Below are positions 12,470 through 13,024 of a DNA stretch of 13,024 nt, in pieces. The translations under genes were made by a program, and so were the position numbers. The stretch is taken from the NCBI GenBank assembly GCA_937910835.1, contig CALEMG010000014.1, forward strand, positions 1 through 13,024. Direction: 5' to 3'. The stretch's first letter is position 1. Each line of letters starts with the position of its first letter. This DNA is from an uncultured Alphaproteobacteria bacterium (GTDB lineage: Bacteria; Pseudomonadota; Alphaproteobacteria; Sneathiellales; Sneathiellaceae). Under the pieces are notes generated by a model, which had not been told where the DNA came from, did no database searches, and was given only the letters and a program-made list of their open reading frames with translations.

Positions 12470-13024
12470 ATGAAAAAAGCAATCTTGGGTACGACAGCGC
12501 TCGTTGCCGTTGGTGCACTCGCTGCAGCACCGGCTTCCGCGTCTGAAAAAATTGCTCTGGGTGTTGGTGGTTACATGCAATCCACCTACTTTTACCAGAG
12601 TGCCGACGCGCCTGCAGGCACTGCATCACGTATTTCTGACCGTGTAACGCAGGAAGGTGAAATCTTCTTCACCGGTTCAACGACTTTGGACAATGGTCTT
12701 AAAGTTGGCGTCAACGTTCAGCTCGAAGCTTATGAAGCAACAGACCAGGTCGACGAAACCTACATCTTCATCGAAGGTTCCTTCGGTCGCGTTCTTCTCG
12801 GTTCTGAAGACTCTGCTGCATATCTGATGCATTACACGAGCCCATCACCGGTTCCAATGTACTCTGCTGACTCAGCTAACATCTATCCTACGGGTCAAGG
12901 CAACACGACTCGTCCGAACATGTTCTCTGACTCAGACAAGATCACCTACTTCACGCCACGTTTCGCTGGCTTCCAGTTGGGTGCTTCTTATGTTCCTGAT
13001 GGAGGCAGCCAGACCGGTACAGGC
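12470..13024 (+). CDS. General porin, second paralogue, 5' part only
   Basis: The gene starts at the ATG at 12470, behind the purine-rich GAGGGGAG (12457-12464), and runs off the window after 185 codons with no stop. The signal peptide MKKAILGTTALVAVGALAAA then PASA is nearly identical to that of the upstream porin, and the mature start SEKIALGVGGYMQSTYFYQ follows. Ungapped comparison by eye over the shared part shows roughly thirty amino-acid differences in 185, clustered in predicted loops, with many silent changes as well, so the duplication is not recent. Codons lean more to GGT, GCT and TCT than in the first copy, hinting at higher expression. It should form the same kind of trimeric outer-membrane channel; its C-terminus cannot be checked. 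Confidence 0.92.
   Translation, partial: MKKAILGTTALVAVGALAAAPASASEKIALGVGGYMQSTYFYQSADAPAGTASRISDRVTQEGEIFFTGSTTLDNGLKVGVNVQLEAYEATDQVDETYIFIEGSFGRVLLGSEDSAAYLMHYTSPSPVPMYSADSANIYPTGQGNTTRPNMFSDSDKITYFTPRFAGFQLGASYVPDGGSQTGTG

Noticed and set aside
12312..12629. 105-codon minus-strand frame across the second porin start
   Set aside because: It overlaps the clear signal peptide and ribosome-binding site of the porin, and its product shows no family features.

Overview
The window looks like a piece of an alphaproteobacterial chromosome close to the replication origin. It holds the end of a chromosomal parA, a complete parB, and the convergent block DUF3576 lipoprotein - leuS - lptE - holA, an arrangement typical of Alphaproteobacteria. 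Two alphaproteobacterial-type general porins follow. Genus cannot be read from the sequence. No rRNA, tRNA, insertion sequence, CRISPR array or phage gene is visible.

Layout. (1) 1-1383, plus strand: 3' end of parA, then parB, whose product carries an unusually long acidic tail. (2) 1384-5264: accessory genes between parB and the holA block, where most relatives have few or none. They are an N-terminally truncated VOC/glyoxalase-like gene (plus), a LysR regulator (minus), a small basic protein gene overlapping a GNAT acetyltransferase gene (plus), and an HxlR regulator with a PNPOx-family flavoprotein (minus) divergent from a carboxymuconolactone-decarboxylase-family gene (plus). (3) 5261-10640, minus strand: DUF3576 lipoprotein, then leuS-lptE-holA-HAD phosphatase packed with overlaps or gaps of a few bases. 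(4) 10641-13024: a regulatory region with a near-ideal CRP-type palindrome, a complete porin with a strong intrinsic terminator, a 417-base gap with some inverted repeats, and a second, closely related porin running off the window.

How the genes fit together. ParA/ParB segregate the chromosome origin. LeuS, LptE and HolA are housekeeping proteins (leucyl-tRNA synthesis, LPS transport to the outer membrane, clamp-loader delta subunit) that share an operon by conserved order rather than by pathway. The porins and LptE/DUF3576 belong to the cell envelope. The inserted block carries two regulator-target pairs with visible dyad or repeat elements in the divergent promoters (LysR with small protein/GNAT; HxlR/PNPOx with the CMD protein), which suggests small inducible stress or detoxification modules. 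I see no clear sign of a wholly new defence or mobile system. The best leads are the ParB tail, the small-protein/GNAT pair, the HxlR-flavoprotein-CMD module and the differently regulated porin pair.
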